A stretch of DNA of 64,000 bases from Streptomyces adustus (GCF_009377175.1 NZ_VJZD01000015.1:1-64000), one strand, 5' to 3'; positions 7,787-17,372 are shown, numbered from the stretch's first letter. The notes: a model not told the origin generated them from the sequence alone. Numbers and translations: made by a program.

Positions 7787-8860
7787 ATGACCGAGACCAC
7801 CGTCCCCTTCCGCGCGGGCCGCGAGGGGTACGCGAGCTACCGGATCCCGGCGGTCGTCCGCGCCGCCTCCGGCGCCCTGCTCGCCTTCTGCGAGGGCCGC
7901 GTCGACTCCGCGCGAGACCACGGCAACATCGACATCGTCCTGAAGCGCTCCACGGACGGCGGCCGCACCTGGGGCGCGCGGACCGTGGTCGCGGGCAACG
8001 GCACGGACCTCGCCGGGAACCCGGCCCCGGTCGTCCTCGACACCGGCCGGATCCTGCTCGTCCACGTCAGGGCCGCCGGCACCGTCACCGAGGACGCCAT
8101 CCTGCGCGGCAGGGTCGCGGACGCCGACGGGCGGCGGGTGTGGGTGCAGCACAGCGACGACCACGGCGTGACCTGGTCGGGTCCGACGGAGATCACCAAG
8201 CAGGTGAAGCGGCCGGGCTGGCGCTGGTACGCCACCACCCCTGGCCACGCCCTCCAGTTGAGCTCGGGCCGCGTCGTCGTCGCCGCCAACCACACCGTGG
8301 CGCCCACCGGCACCGACCTCGGCAACGAGCCGCGGTACAACAGCGGCCACTGTCTGCTCAGCGACGACCGGGGCGCGACCTGGCACCTCGGCTACGTCGA
8401 CGAGAACACCGACGGCTATGTCAACGTCAACGAGACCACCGCCGCCGAACTCCCCGACGGACGCGTCTACTTCAACACCCGCAACGACTCCCCGTCACCG
8501 GGCAACCGCGCCGACGCCCACTCCGCGGACGGCGGCCGCACCCTGCAAAAACCCTTCCGTCCGCAGGCCGGTCTGACCGCCCCCGTCTGCGAGGGCAGCG
8601 TCCTGTACCTGCGCGACCCCGACGTCCTGCTCTTCTCCGGCCCCGCCGACCCCGCCGCCCGCGCCCTGATGACACTGCGCGCCTCGGCCGACGGCGGTGT
8701 CACCTGGCGGCCGGTGCACACGGTGAGCGGGCTGCCCGCCGCCTACTCCGACCTGGTGCGCATCGACGCGGACACGGTCGGACTGCTCTACGAGACGGGC
8801 GACTTCGGCGCCTACGAGACCATCGCGTTCCACCGCGTGCCCGTGACGGAGCTCACCTGA
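7787..8860 (+). CDS. Sialidase-fold glycosidase (BNR/Asp-box), apparently intracellular
   Basis: A 357-residue six-bladed propeller of the sialidase superfamily. The YRIP motif near residue 18 carries the first Arg of the arginine triad, and five Asp-box repeats follow (STDGGRTWG, SDDHGVTW, SDDRGATW, SADGGRT, SADGGVTW). The Asp in HGNIDIV and a late Tyr/Glu pair (YETGDFGAYET) fit the active site. The ATG at 7787 follows GAGGAG. There is no signal peptide or membrane anchor, unlike typical exo-sialidases of this size. A cytoplasmic role on imported oligosaccharides, or a different sugar acid, is possible. Confidence 0.75.
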   Translation: MTETTVPFRAGREGYASYRIPAVVRAASGALLAFCEGRVDSARDHGNIDIVLKRSTDGGRTWGARTVVAGNGTDLAGNPAPVVLDTGRILLVHVRAAGTVTEDAILRGRVADADGRRVWVQHSDDHGVTWSGPTEITKQVKRPGWRWYATTPGHALQLSSGRVVVAANHTVAPTGTDLGNEPRYNSGHCLLSDDRGATWHLGYVDENTDGYVNVNETTAAELPDGRVYFNTRNDSPSPGNRADAHSADGGRTLQKPFRPQAGLTAPVCEGSVLYLRDPDVLLFSGPADPAARALMTLRASADGGVTWRPVHTVSGLPAAYSDLVRIDADTVGLLYETGDFGAYETIAFHRVPVTELT

Positions 8861-8884
8861 CCCGATGGGCGGCCCGGCCCGCAC

Positions 8885-8890
8885 GTACAG
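8885..8890 (+). promoter_or_regulatory. -10 element for a leaderless start
   Basis: TACAGT ends 7 nt before the ATG at 8898 of the F420 reductase gene, and no ribosome binding site is present. That is the usual layout of leaderless Streptomyces mRNAs. The element lies in the 37-bp gap after the sialidase gene. Confidence 0.5.
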
Positions 8891-8897
8891 TCGGCGC

Positions 8898-9602
8898 ATG
8901 ACCTCTAGCGACAGTGCACAGAAGACCCCCGCCAAGGACCCCTGGGAGCTCCCCGACGTCTCCGGGCTCGTCGTCGGTGTGCTCGGCGGGACCGGGCCGC
9001 AGGGCAAGGGCCTGGCCTACCGGCTCGCCAGGGCCGGCCAGAAGGTGATCATCGGTTCGCGGGCCGCCGAACGCGCGCAGGCCGCCGCCGACGAACTCGG
9101 CCTGGGGATCGAGGGCGCCGACAACGCCGAGACCGCGCGGCGCAGCGACATCGTGATCGTCGCCGTGCCGTGGGACGGCCACGGCAAGACCCTGGAGTCG
9201 CTGCGCGAGGAGCTCGCGGGCAAGCTCGTGGTCGACTGCGTCAACCCGCTCGGCTTCGACAAGCAGGGCGCCTACGCGCTGAAGCCCGAGGAGGGCAGCG
9301 CCGCCCAGCAGGCCGCCGCCCTGCTGCCGGACTCGCGGGTGACGGCCGCCTTCCACCATCTGTCCGCGGTGCTGCTCCAGGACGCGGGGATCGACGAGAT
9401 CGACACGGACGTCATGGTCCTCGGCGAGGAGCGCGCCGACGTGGAGATCGTCCAGGCGCTGGCCGGCCGCATCCCCGGGATGCGCGGTGTCTTCGCGGGC
9501 CGACTGCGCAACGCCCACCAGGTGGAGTCGCTGGTCGCCAACCTGATCTCCGTCAACCGGCGCTACAAGGCGCACGCGGGGCTGCGCGTCACCGACGTGT
9601 GA
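8898..9602 (+). CDS. npdG: NADPH-dependent F420 reductase (Fno/NpdG-like)
   Basis: A 234-residue Rossmann oxidoreductase. VGVLGGTGPQGKGLAYRLA is the NADP-binding loop, followed by IIGSRAAERA with the residues that read the 2'-phosphate. Later segments (VIVAVPWDGHGKTL, DCVNPLGF, AAFHHLSA, VESLVANLISVN) match F420H2:NADP oxidoreductases. It moves hydride between NADPH and the deazaflavin F420, which actinomycetes use in redox and antibiotic steps. The ATG at 8898 is chosen because a -10 hexamer lies 7 nt upstream; an in-frame upstream start would fall within the promoter. Confidence 0.87.
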   Translation: MTSSDSAQKTPAKDPWELPDVSGLVVGVLGGTGPQGKGLAYRLARAGQKVIIGSRAAERAQAAADELGLGIEGADNAETARRSDIVIVAVPWDGHGKTLESLREELAGKLVVDCVNPLGFDKQGAYALKPEEGSAAQQAAALLPDSRVTAAFHHLSAVLLQDAGIDEIDTDVMVLGEERADVEIVQALAGRIPGMRGVFAGRLRNAHQVESLVANLISVNRRYKAHAGLRVTDV

Positions 9603-9609
9603 GGCGTGC

Positions 9610-9671
9610 CGCCGGCCGCCCGGCGGCGCGGGTGGCACCTCGACGGGTGAGCCCGTGCCGGGCGGCCGGCG
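9610..9671 (+). terminator. Terminator after the F420 reductase gene
   Basis: A perfect 14-bp inverted repeat (arms 9610-9623 and 9658-9671) starts 8 bp past the stop codon. The long loop can fold a smaller hairpin. Confidence 0.55.
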
Positions 9672-9675
9672 CGAT

Positions 9676-9708
9676 GGGGGACACTGGACGGCGCCAGCAG
9701 TGTCCCCC
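9676..9708 (+). repeat. Inverted repeat just upstream of a small membrane-protein gene
   Basis: GGGGGACACTG (9676-9686) and CAGTGTCCCCC (9698-9708) form a perfect 11-bp inverted repeat. It ends 3 nt before the AGGAG ribosome binding site of the gene starting at 9725. It could be an operator or an mRNA hairpin near the ribosome site. Confidence 0.6.
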
Positions 9709-9724
9709 GACAGGAGCCGTCCCC

Positions 9725-9907
9725 ATGCCCCGCCTCGCCCTCTACAGCCTCGTCGTCTGCCTCCTCGCCGTCGTCGCGGCGGTCGTCTCGTTCGTGCAGG
9801 GCAGCTGGCTGGGCGTCGTCTGGGTGCTGCTGGCCGGGCTGTCGTCCAACATGACCTGGTACTACTTCAAGCGCTCCCGGGCGCAGGAGCGGTCCGTCAC
9901 GGGCTGA
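9725..9907 (+). CDS. Small two-helix membrane protein
   Basis: A 60-residue protein with two hydrophobic helices (about residues 4-24 and 28-45), a short Gly-Ser-Trp turn, and a basic C-terminal tail after YYFKRSR. AGGAG lies 9 nt before the ATG at 9725. No function recognised. The gene overlaps the 3' end of the convergent site-2-protease-like gene by 11 bp. Confidence 0.7.
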   Translation: MPRLALYSLVVCLLAVVAAVVSFVQGSWLGVVWVLLAGLSSNMTWYYFKRSRAQERSVTG

Positions 9908-10697
9908 CCGCGCAGAACTCGTTCGTGCCCTGCCAGAAGCGGTAGAGCGCCTGGCCGCAGTACGTGTCGTTGCCGCTGATCCCGAGGCCGCGCAGGATCG
10001 TGTCGATCACGTCGAAGAAGGCGTGGTTGACGGACGGGAGCCACAGCAGCGCGAACACGAACAGCAGCCCGAACGGAGCGAACGGCTCCACCTGGCGCTT
10101 GATGCTGTACGACAGCCAGGGCTCGATGACGCCGTAGCCGTCCAGGCCGGGCACCGGCAGGAAGTTCAGCAGCGCGGCCGTGACCTGGAGCAGGGCGAGG
10201 AAGGCCAGCGCGTAGCGGAAGCCGCTCGGCACGCCGTCCAGCGCGCCCAGCCAGAACGGGGCCGTGCACACGGCCGCGAACAGCACGTTCGTCAGCGGTC
10301 CCGCGGCGGAGATCAGGCTGTGCCGCCAGCGGCCCCGGATGCGCCCGCGCTCGATGAAGACGGCGCCGCCGGGGAGTCCGATCCCGCCCATGATCACGAA
10401 CAGCACCGGCAGCACGATGCTGAGCAGCGCGTGGGTGTACTTGAGCGGGTTGAGGGTCAGATATCCCTTCGACCCCACGGTGATGTCGCCGCTGTGCAGG
10501 GCGGTGCGTGCGTGCGCGTACTCGTGCAGGCACAGCGAGACGATCCACGCGGCCGTCACGAACAGGAACACGGCCACGCCCGGCTGCTCGGCGAAGCCGG
10601 TCCAGGTCGCCCAGCCGGTGACCGCGGTGACGGCCAGGATCCCGACGAAGACGGGGCTGACCCGCCGGTCGCTGTGACGGGTGGTGGTGGCGGTCAT
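9897..10697 (-). CDS. Site-2-protease-like membrane metalloprotease (M50)
   Basis: A 266-residue polytopic membrane protein. The zinc motif HEYAH sits at about residue 69-73 inside a hydrophobic helix, and NFLPVPGLDG corresponds to the second M50 motif (usual form NxxPxxxLDG) with the third metal ligand Asp. Five or six hydrophobic segments are visible. The C-terminal tail has two Cys (YCGQALYRFWQGTNEFC) that could form a disulfide. The start at 10697 follows AGGAG. M50 proteases usually cut anti-sigma factors or signal peptides in the membrane; no partner gene is visible nearby. Confidence 0.8.
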   Translation of the reverse strand: MTATTTRHSDRRVSPVFVGILAVTAVTGWATWTGFAEQPGVAVFLFVTAAWIVSLCLHEYAHARTALHSGDITVGSKGYLTLNPLKYTHALLSIVLPVLFVIMGGIGLPGGAVFIERGRIRGRWRHSLISAAGPLTNVLFAAVCTAPFWLGALDGVPSGFRYALAFLALLQVTAALLNFLPVPGLDGYGVIEPWLSYSIKRQVEPFAPFGLLFVFALLWLPSVNHAFFDVIDTILRGLGISGNDTYCGQALYRFWQGTNEFCAVSP

Positions 10698-10821
10698 CAG
10701 TCGGGCTCCTGTGCTGCGTCCGGGTGGTGCGCGAGTGCTGGGCAGCCCGACCGTACCGGGCGCGAGGGGAACACGGGGAAAACGTCTCGCGTCCGGTCGC
10801 CGTTCCCGGGAAGGTGGGGCC

Positions 10822-11685
<864 letters not shown>

Positions 11686-11816
11686 GACGACGGAGGGACG
11701 GCCGGCCAGAGGTGAGCGGGGAGACGGCCACCGGGGCACGGGCGCCCTTCCCGCGACCCCTCGGGGCACGCCCCGCCGACCGAACCCCGTGACCTGCCCC
11801 GACGCCACCGGAGACA

Positions 11817-14800
11817 ATGGACCCCGTGCGCTATCGCATCCTCGGCACCACCCAGGCACTCCGCCCCGACGGCACGTCCGTCGCGGTCGGCGGGGCGCGG
11901 CTGCGCGCCCTGGTCACCGTGCTGGCCCTGCGGCCCGGCCGTACCGTCCCCGCGAGCCTGCTGGTCGACGAGGTGTGGGACGGTGACCCGCCCGCCGACG
12001 CGCCGGGCGCGCTCCAGGCGCTGGTCGGCCGGCTGCGCCGGGCGCTCGGCGCGGACGCGGTGGCCTCCGTCGAGGGCGGCTACCGGCTCACCGCCGCGTC
12101 CGACGACGTCGACCTGCACCGGTTCGAGCGGCTGACCGCCGACGGCCTGCGCGCCCTGGTCGACGGCGACCCCGCGAAGGCGGCCGGCGTCCTCGACGAC
12201 GCCCTCTCCCTGTGGTACGGACCCGCCCTCGCCGACCTGCCCGACCGCACCGCGCGGGCCGCCCGCTGCGAGACCCGGCGCCTGGACGCGCTGCGCGCCC
12301 GCCACACCGCCGCGCTCGCCCTCGGCCAGGCCGAGCAGTCCCTGCCCGAACTGACCGCCCTGTGCGAGGCCCATCCCCTCGACGAACCCCTCCAGACGCT
12401 GCGGCTGCGCGCCCTGCGCGACGTGGGCCGCACCGCCGAGGCACTGGCCGCCTACGAGGACGTACGACAGCTGCTCGCGGACCGTCTCGGTTCCGATCCG
12501 GGTCCGGAACTGCGGGCGCTGCACACGGAGTTGCTCAACCCGCCCGAGGAGGCGGCCGGGCCCGCGCGGCGGGCGCCCGGCGGGCGCCCGCCCGCCGTGG
12601 CCGACGTCTCCCGCGACAGCCGGCGGCCGGGCAACCTCCGGGCCCGTCTCACCTCCTTCGTCGGCCGGGAGGCCGACATCGATGCCATCCGGGGCGACCT
12701 CGCCGGGGCCCGGCTCGTCACACTGCTCGGGCCGGGCGGCGCCGGGAAGACCCGGCTGTCCCAGGAGTCCGCGGAGGGCGTGCGGGACGTGGCCCGGGAC
12801 GGGGTGTGGCTGGCCGAACTCGCCCCCGTCGACGACCCGTCCGACGTCCCGGAGGCCGTGCTCACCGCCATCGGCGCCCGTGAGACCGTGCTGCACGGCG
12901 CCGGTGCCGAGGGCATACGGGCGGCGGCCGCCGACCGGTTCGACGCTCCCGTGGAGCGGCTGGTCGAGTACTGCGCCCGGCGGCGCATGCTGATCGTCCT
13001 CGACAACTGCGAGCACGTCGTCGAGGCGGCCGCCCGGCTCGTCGAGGAACTGCTGGAGCGCTGCCCGGAGTTGACGGTGCTCGCCACCAGCCGTGAGCCC
13101 CTCGGTGTGCCCGGGGAGCTGCTGCGCCCGGTGGAGCCGCTGCCCGAGCCGGTCGCCCTGCGGCTGCTCGCCGAGCGCGGCGCGGCCGCCCGGCCCGGCT
13201 TCCGGATCGCGGACGACGTCGAGGCCTGCGCCGAGATCTGCCGGCGGCTCGACGGACTGCCCCTGGCCATCGAACTCGCGGCCGCCCGGCTGCGGATGTT
13301 GACGCCCCGCCAGATCGCGGACCGGCTCGACGACCGCTTCCGGCTGCTCACCTCCGGCAGCCGTACCGTCCGCCCCCGCCAGCAGACCCTGCGCGCGGTC
13401 GTCGACTGGTCCTGGGATCTGCTCGACGAGGACGAACGGGACGTCCTGCGGCGCCTCTCGGTCTTCGCGGGCGGTTGCGACCTCGCCGCCGCCGAGGCCG
13501 TGTGCGGTCCGGCCGCGCTGGAGGCACTCGGCTCGCTCGTCGACAAGTCCCTGGTGGTGGCCGCGCCTTCGACCGCCCCACCGGACCGCGGCACGGACCG
13601 CGGCACGGACCACGGCGCGGACCGAGGTACGGATCAGGGCGCAGGTGTGGGCGCAGCGCAGGGCGTCGAACCGGGCCAGGGCCCGGACGCCGGGATGCGT
13701 TACCGCCTGCTGGAGACCGTCGCCGAGTACGCGGGCGAACGCCTCGACGAGGCGGGCCGGCGCGGCGAGGCGGAGCGCGCCCACCTGACGTACTACCGCG
13801 AACTCGCCCGCACCACCGACCCGTTGCTGCGCGGCCCGGGCCAGCGCGCCGCCATCGAACGCTTCCAGACGGAGTACGAGAACCTGCGCACCGCGCTGCG
13901 CCACGCCGTGGCCGCCCGCGACGAGCAGGAGGCACTGTGCCTGGTCCTGTCGCTCGTCTGGTACTGGCAGATGCGTGATCTGCGCATCGAGGCCCGCAAC
14001 TGGTGCGCCGAGGTCATGACCCTCGGCCCCGACCCGTTCACCGAGCCCGTCCAGCCGGCCGCAGCGGTGTGGCAGCGCTGCACGGACGCGCCGCCGCCGA
14101 TGACCGGCGAGGTCCTCGCGGAGGCCCGCCGCGGCCTGCACCTCTCCCATCTGGCCTGCATGGACACCGAGATGGAGGCCTGGCAGCACCCGCAGGCCCA
14201 GGCCAAGCTGCGCGTGGTGGCCCAGACGTACGAGCCGGGCATGCCGCAGATCTGCCGCGCGCCCGGGATGCTCTGGTTCTTCGCCGTGATGCTCACCGGC
14301 GACATGGACCGCATCCGGGTCATCATCGACGCCGCCGTGCGGACCTGCCGCGAGACGCCGGACTTCGAATGGGAGCTCGCGGGCAGCCTCCAGATGCGTG
14401 CCAACCTGCTGGCCAACCGCACCGACTGGGCGGGCGACGCGGCCCACGACGCCGACGAGGCGCTGGAGATCTTCCAGCGGCTCGGGGACGCCTGGGGCAC
14501 CGCCGAGGCGCTCTCGGCCCGTGCCGAGGCGCACGAGCGCAAGGGCGCCTACCTGGCGGCCGCCGCCGACTACGAGGCGGCCATCGAACACTCCGACCGG
14601 CTCGGCGCCCGCGCCCAGGTGGCGATCCTCACCGCCCGGCTCGGCGCCGCGCTGCTGGAGGCGGGGCAGGAGGAGGAGGGCGAGCGCCTGCTGCGCGAGG
14701 TGATCGGCCTGGGGGAGAACCCGTCCAACGAGGCGAGACCCTTCGCCCGGCTCTTCCTGTCCGGCTGGCTCAGCGTGAAAGGCCGTACGGTCGAGGCGCG

Positions 14801-15242
14801 CGAGCACATCGGGCTGCTGCGCGAGGAGTTCGGGCTGGCCCACTTCGTGGTCTTCGACGCGTTCATCCTGGGCTCGGAGGCCTGGCTGGACGCGGTCGAC
14901 GGCCGCCACGAGGAGTCCCTGGCCACCGTCCGGCAGGCACTGGAGAAGGCCGGCGACCGGCTCGCGCAGAACATCGCCCCCCACATGCGCTCCATCTATC
15001 TGTCGGTCGCGGCGGTCTCCCTCGCCCAGGTCGACGGCGGCGCCCGCGCCCGGGACGCGGCCCGCTGCCTGGGCACCGCCGCCTGGCTGCTGCCCCCCGG
15101 CCATGTCGCCGGGGTCATGGAGCGTGCGGTGCAGGACCTGGCGGAGCGCTCCGTGCGGGCCGCGCTCGGCGACGAGGAGTACGAGGCCGCGTACGCGGCG
15201 GGCGGGAACCTCTCCTACGAGGAGGCCGCGGCCCTGGTCTGA
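11817..15242 (+). CDS. Large SARP-family transcriptional regulator (AfsR-like)
   Basis: A 1141-residue regulator. Residues 1-100 form the OmpR-like winged helix (start RYRILGTTQALRPDG, then LLVDEVWDG), and about 100-245 form the bacterial transcriptional activation domain. A STAND/NB-ARC-type ATPase follows, with P-loop LLGPGGAGKT at about 303-312, a Walker B-like LIVLDNCEHVVE, and GLPLAIELAAARLR. The C-terminal 450 residues are TPR-like helices. An Asp/Gly/Thr-rich low-complexity segment lies near 585-625. Either ATG 11817 or GTG 11826 could start it. SARPs activate secondary-metabolite and export genes by binding direct repeats spaced about 11 bp; such an array stands before the neighbouring ABC exporter operon. 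Confidence 0.88.
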   Translation: MDPVRYRILGTTQALRPDGTSVAVGGARLRALVTVLALRPGRTVPASLLVDEVWDGDPPADAPGALQALVGRLRRALGADAVASVEGGYRLTAASDDVDLHRFERLTADGLRALVDGDPAKAAGVLDDALSLWYGPALADLPDRTARAARCETRRLDALRARHTAALALGQAEQSLPELTALCEAHPLDEPLQTLRLRALRDVGRTAEALAAYEDVRQLLADRLGSDPGPELRALHTELLNPPEEAAGPARRAPGGRPPAVADVSRDSRRPGNLRARLTSFVGREADIDAIRGDLAGARLVTLLGPGGAGKTRLSQESAEGVRDVARDGVWLAELAPVDDPSDVPEAVLTAIGARETVLHGAGAEGIRAAAADRFDAPVERLVEYCARRRMLIVLDNCEHVVEAAARLVEELLERCPELTVLATSREPLGVPGELLRPVEPLPEPVALRLLAERGAAARPGFRIADDVEACAEICRRLDGLPLAIELAAARLRMLTPRQIADRLDDRFRLLTSGSRTVRPRQQTLRAVVDWSWDLLDEDERDVLRRLSVFAGGCDLAAAEAVCGPAALEALGSLVDKSLVVAAPSTAPPDRGTDRGTDHGADRGTDQGAGVGAAQGVEPGQGPDAGMRYRLLETVAEYAGERLDEAGRRGEAERAHLTYYRELARTTDPLLRGPGQRAAIERFQTEYENLRTALRHAVAARDEQEALCLVLSLVWYWQMRDLRIEARNWCAEVMTLGPDPFTEPVQPAAAVWQRCTDAPPPMTGEVLAEARRGLHLSHLACMDTEMEAWQHPQAQAKLRVVAQTYEPGMPQICRAPGMLWFFAVMLTGDMDRIRVIIDAAVRTCRETPDFEWELAGSLQMRANLLANRTDWAGDAAHDADEALEIFQRLGDAWGTAEALSARAEAHERKGAYLAAAADYEAAIEHSDRLGARAQVAILTARLGAALLEAGQEEEGERLLREVIGLGENPSNEARPFARLFLSGWLSVKGRTVEAREHIGLLREEFGLAHFVVFDAFILGSEAWLDAVDGRHEESLATVRQALEKAGDRLAQNIAPHMRSIYLSVAAVSLAQVDGGARARDAARCLGTAAWLLPPGHVAGVMERAVQDLAERSVRAALGDEEYEAAYAAGGNLSYEEAAALV

Positions 15243-15291
15243 GGGCCGCGGCACGACGCGCACCCGGGTGGCGGGGCCCGCGGGCGCGGGG

Positions 15292-15341
15292 CGCGGCAGG
15301 GCGGCGGCCGTTCCCGGGGGAGTGGCCGCCGCCCTGCCGCG
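15292..15341. terminator. Bidirectional terminator between SARP and ABC permease genes
   Basis: A perfect 18-bp inverted repeat (15292-15309 with 15324-15341) lies between two convergent genes. Confidence 0.75.
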
Positions 15342-15385
15342 GCGCGTACGCGCGTCCTGCCGCCCGAGAGCTGCTCCGACGGGCG

Positions 15386-16207
15386 TCAGCTCTTGGTGCG
15401 GAACTTGTGGATGGCGATCGGCGCCATCACCACAGTGAGCGCCAGCGACCAGCCGAGCGTCACCCACAGGCCGTGCGCGACCGGACCGCCCACCATCAGC
15501 CCGCGTGCCGCGTCCGCCAGGGAGGACAGCGGGTTGTACTCGGTGAAGTTCTGGAGCCAGCCCGGCATCGACTTGGTCGGCGCGAAGATCGACGAGCCGA
15601 ACTGGAGCGGCATCAGCACCAGGAAGCCCATCGCCTGCACGGACTGCGCGCTCTTCATGATCACGCCGAGGGTGAGGAACACCCACATCAGGGCCGAACC
15701 GAAGATCGCCGACAGGCCCACGGAGGCGAACAGGCCGGGCCAGTTGGTGATGTGGAAGCCGACCAGGACACCGACGACCATGAGGACCGCGGTCGCGATC
15801 AGCATCCGCATCACCTCGACCGCTATCTTGGCGAACAGCACCGAGCCGCGCCCGATCGGCAGGGACCGGAACCGGTCCATGACACCGGAGTTGAAGTCGG
15901 TGTTGAAGCCGGTGCCCACGCCCTGGGCCATGTTCATGCCCATCATGGCCATCAGGCCGGGCACGACGTACTGCACGTACGCCTCCTGCCCGCCGCCGAG
16001 CGACTGCCCGATGGAGCCGCCGAAGACGTAGACGAACAGCAGCGTGAAGATGACCGGGAACAGGATCGCGTCGAACATCGACTCCGGGTCCTGGCGGATC
16101 CACAGCAGGTTGCGGCGGATCAGCGCGCCGGTGTGGCGCAGATGGGCGCGCAGCGTGATCGGCGCGTCGGCCTGGAGGGCGGTCGGGGGCAGAGTGGTGG
16201 CGCTCAT
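15386..16207 (-). CDS. ABC-2 type export permease (DrrB-like)
   Basis: A 273-residue membrane protein with about six helices. The N-terminal RRNLLWIRQDPESMFDAILFPVIFTLLFVYVFGGS is typical of DrrB-type permeases (shown here as the region at residues 31-65), with MDRFRSLPIGR in the cytoplasmic loop. Its ATG overlaps the stop of the ATPase gene (ATGA), so the two are made together. With its partner it would export a hydrophobic drug or lipid-like compound. The convergent SARP regulator next door may control it. Confidence 0.87.
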   Translation of the reverse strand: MSATTLPPTALQADAPITLRAHLRHTGALIRRNLLWIRQDPESMFDAILFPVIFTLLFVYVFGGSIGQSLGGGQEAYVQYVVPGLMAMMGMNMAQGVGTGFNTDFNSGVMDRFRSLPIGRGSVLFAKIAVEVMRMLIATAVLMVVGVLVGFHITNWPGLFASVGLSAIFGSALMWVFLTLGVIMKSAQSVQAMGFLVLMPLQFGSSIFAPTKSMPGWLQNFTEYNPLSSLADAARGLMVGGPVAHGLWVTLGWSLALTVVMAPIAIHKFRTKS

Positions 16208-17229
16208 ACGGCGACCTCCTCGCGGTCTTCGGCGGGCGTGGCGTCCTGCGGGGCGCTGGCGCGGTGGCCGGTCAGCGACAGGAACACCTCGTCCAGGCTG
16301 GGCAGTTCGGTGCTGATGGAGGAGAGCGTGATCCCGCGTGCGGTGACCGCGCCGACCACGGCGGTCAGCTGCTCGTCGCTCAGGATCGGCACGAGCAGAT
16401 CGCCGCTCTCGGTGTCCACGGTCGTCGTGGCGAGCCCGGTGATGCCCAGCTCGTCGAGCATCCCGGCGAGCGGGCGCAGCTCCAGCGGATCGAGCGGCCG
16501 CACGCGCAGGGTGCGTCCGCCCACCCGGGCCTTGAGCTCGTCGATGGCGCCGCCCGCGATGACCTTGCCGCGGTCGACGACCGTCAGCTCGGTGGCGAGC
16601 TGCTCGGCCTCCTCCATGTACTGGGTGGTCAGCAGGACGGTGACACCGTCCCCGACCATGGTCTTGACCTCGCTCCACACCTCGTTGCGGGTGCGCGGGT
16701 CGAGCCCGGTGGTCGGCTCGTCCAGGTAGAGGACGGCCGGCCGGCCGATCATCGAGGCCGCCAGGTCCAGCCGGCGGCGCATACCGCCGGAGTACGTGCC
16801 CGCCGGCCGCTTGGCCGCCTCGGTGAGCGAGAACCGCTCCAGGAGTTCGTCGGCGCGGGCGCGGGCGTCCTTGCGGGACAGGTCGAGCAGGCGGCCGATC
16901 AGGTAGAGGTTCTCCCAGCCGGGGAGCTTCTCGTCCACGGAGGCGTACTGCCCGGTCAGTCCGATCACCCGGCGCAGCTGCCGCGGCTGCCGTACGACGT
17001 CGTAGCCGGCGACGACGGCGTGTCCGGCGTCGGGGGCGGTGAGCGTGGACAGGATGCGCACGAGGGTGGTCTTCCCGGCGCCGTTCGGCCCGAGCACCCC
17101 CATCACGGTGCCCTCCCGCACGTCCAGGTCGACGCCGTCCAGCGCCTTGGTCTCCCCGAAGTGCTTCACCAGCCCCCGGACGGTGACGGCGGCGCCTCCG
17201 CCGTGGGGGTTCTTGTCGATTCGCGTCAT
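16204..17229 (-). CDS. ABC export ATPase (DrrA-like)
   Basis: A 341-residue ATP-binding subunit. Walker A is GPNGAGKTT (near residue 45), the Q-loop region is LTGQYASVDE, the signature is YSGGMRRRLDLA, and Walker B is VLYLDEPTTGLD. The C-terminal domain of about 110 residues is typical of daunorubicin-resistance DrrA proteins. MTRIDKNPHGG at 17229 is taken as the start; there is no clear ribosome binding site, and the upstream in-frame extension would translate the hexamer array as imperfect 7-residue repeats (VGDCR-type), which does not look like protein. The array and its phasing suggest dedicated regulation. Confidence 0.88.
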   Translation of the reverse strand: MTRIDKNPHGGGAAVTVRGLVKHFGETKALDGVDLDVREGTVMGVLGPNGAGKTTLVRILSTLTAPDAGHAVVAGYDVVRQPRQLRRVIGLTGQYASVDEKLPGWENLYLIGRLLDLSRKDARARADELLERFSLTEAAKRPAGTYSGGMRRRLDLAASMIGRPAVLYLDEPTTGLDPRTRNEVWSEVKTMVGDGVTVLLTTQYMEEAEQLATELTVVDRGKVIAGGAIDELKARVGGRTLRVRPLDPLELRPLAGMLDELGITGLATTTVDTESGDLLVPILSDEQLTAVVGAVTARGITLSSISTELPSLDEVFLSLTGHRASAPQDATPAEDREEVAV

Positions 17230-17248
17230 GCCGACGACGGTGTCAGCC

Positions 17249-17332
17249 CCGACCGACAAACCACCGACACCCGGCCTACAGCCGCCGACATCCCACCGAC
17301 AGTCGCCGACACTCGAACGACAGTCGCCGACA
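17249..17332 (-). repeat. Four 21-bp tandem repeats: eight helically phased TGTCGG hexamers
   Basis: On the minus strand four 21-bp units run toward the ABC ATPase gene (17332-17312, 17311-17291, 17290-17270, 17269-17249). Each contains two TGTCGG-like hexamers. On the plus strand the hexamers begin at 17253, 17264, 17275, 17285, 17296, 17306, 17317 and 17327, so the steps are 11, 11, 10, 11, 10, 11 and 10 bp (mean 10.57). Six are exact CCGACA/TGTCGG; 17275 (CCTACA) and 17317 (ACGACA) each differ by one base. The array ends 19 bp before the ATG. Confidence 0.88.
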
Positions 17333-17372
17333 GTCGTTATCGGTACGAGGAGTCGCCGGGCGCCGCACAGGG

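Noticed and set aside
17249..17332. CRISPR array
   Set aside because: Repeats are 6 bp (21-bp units) without unique spacers of 30 bp or more, and no cas gene is present.
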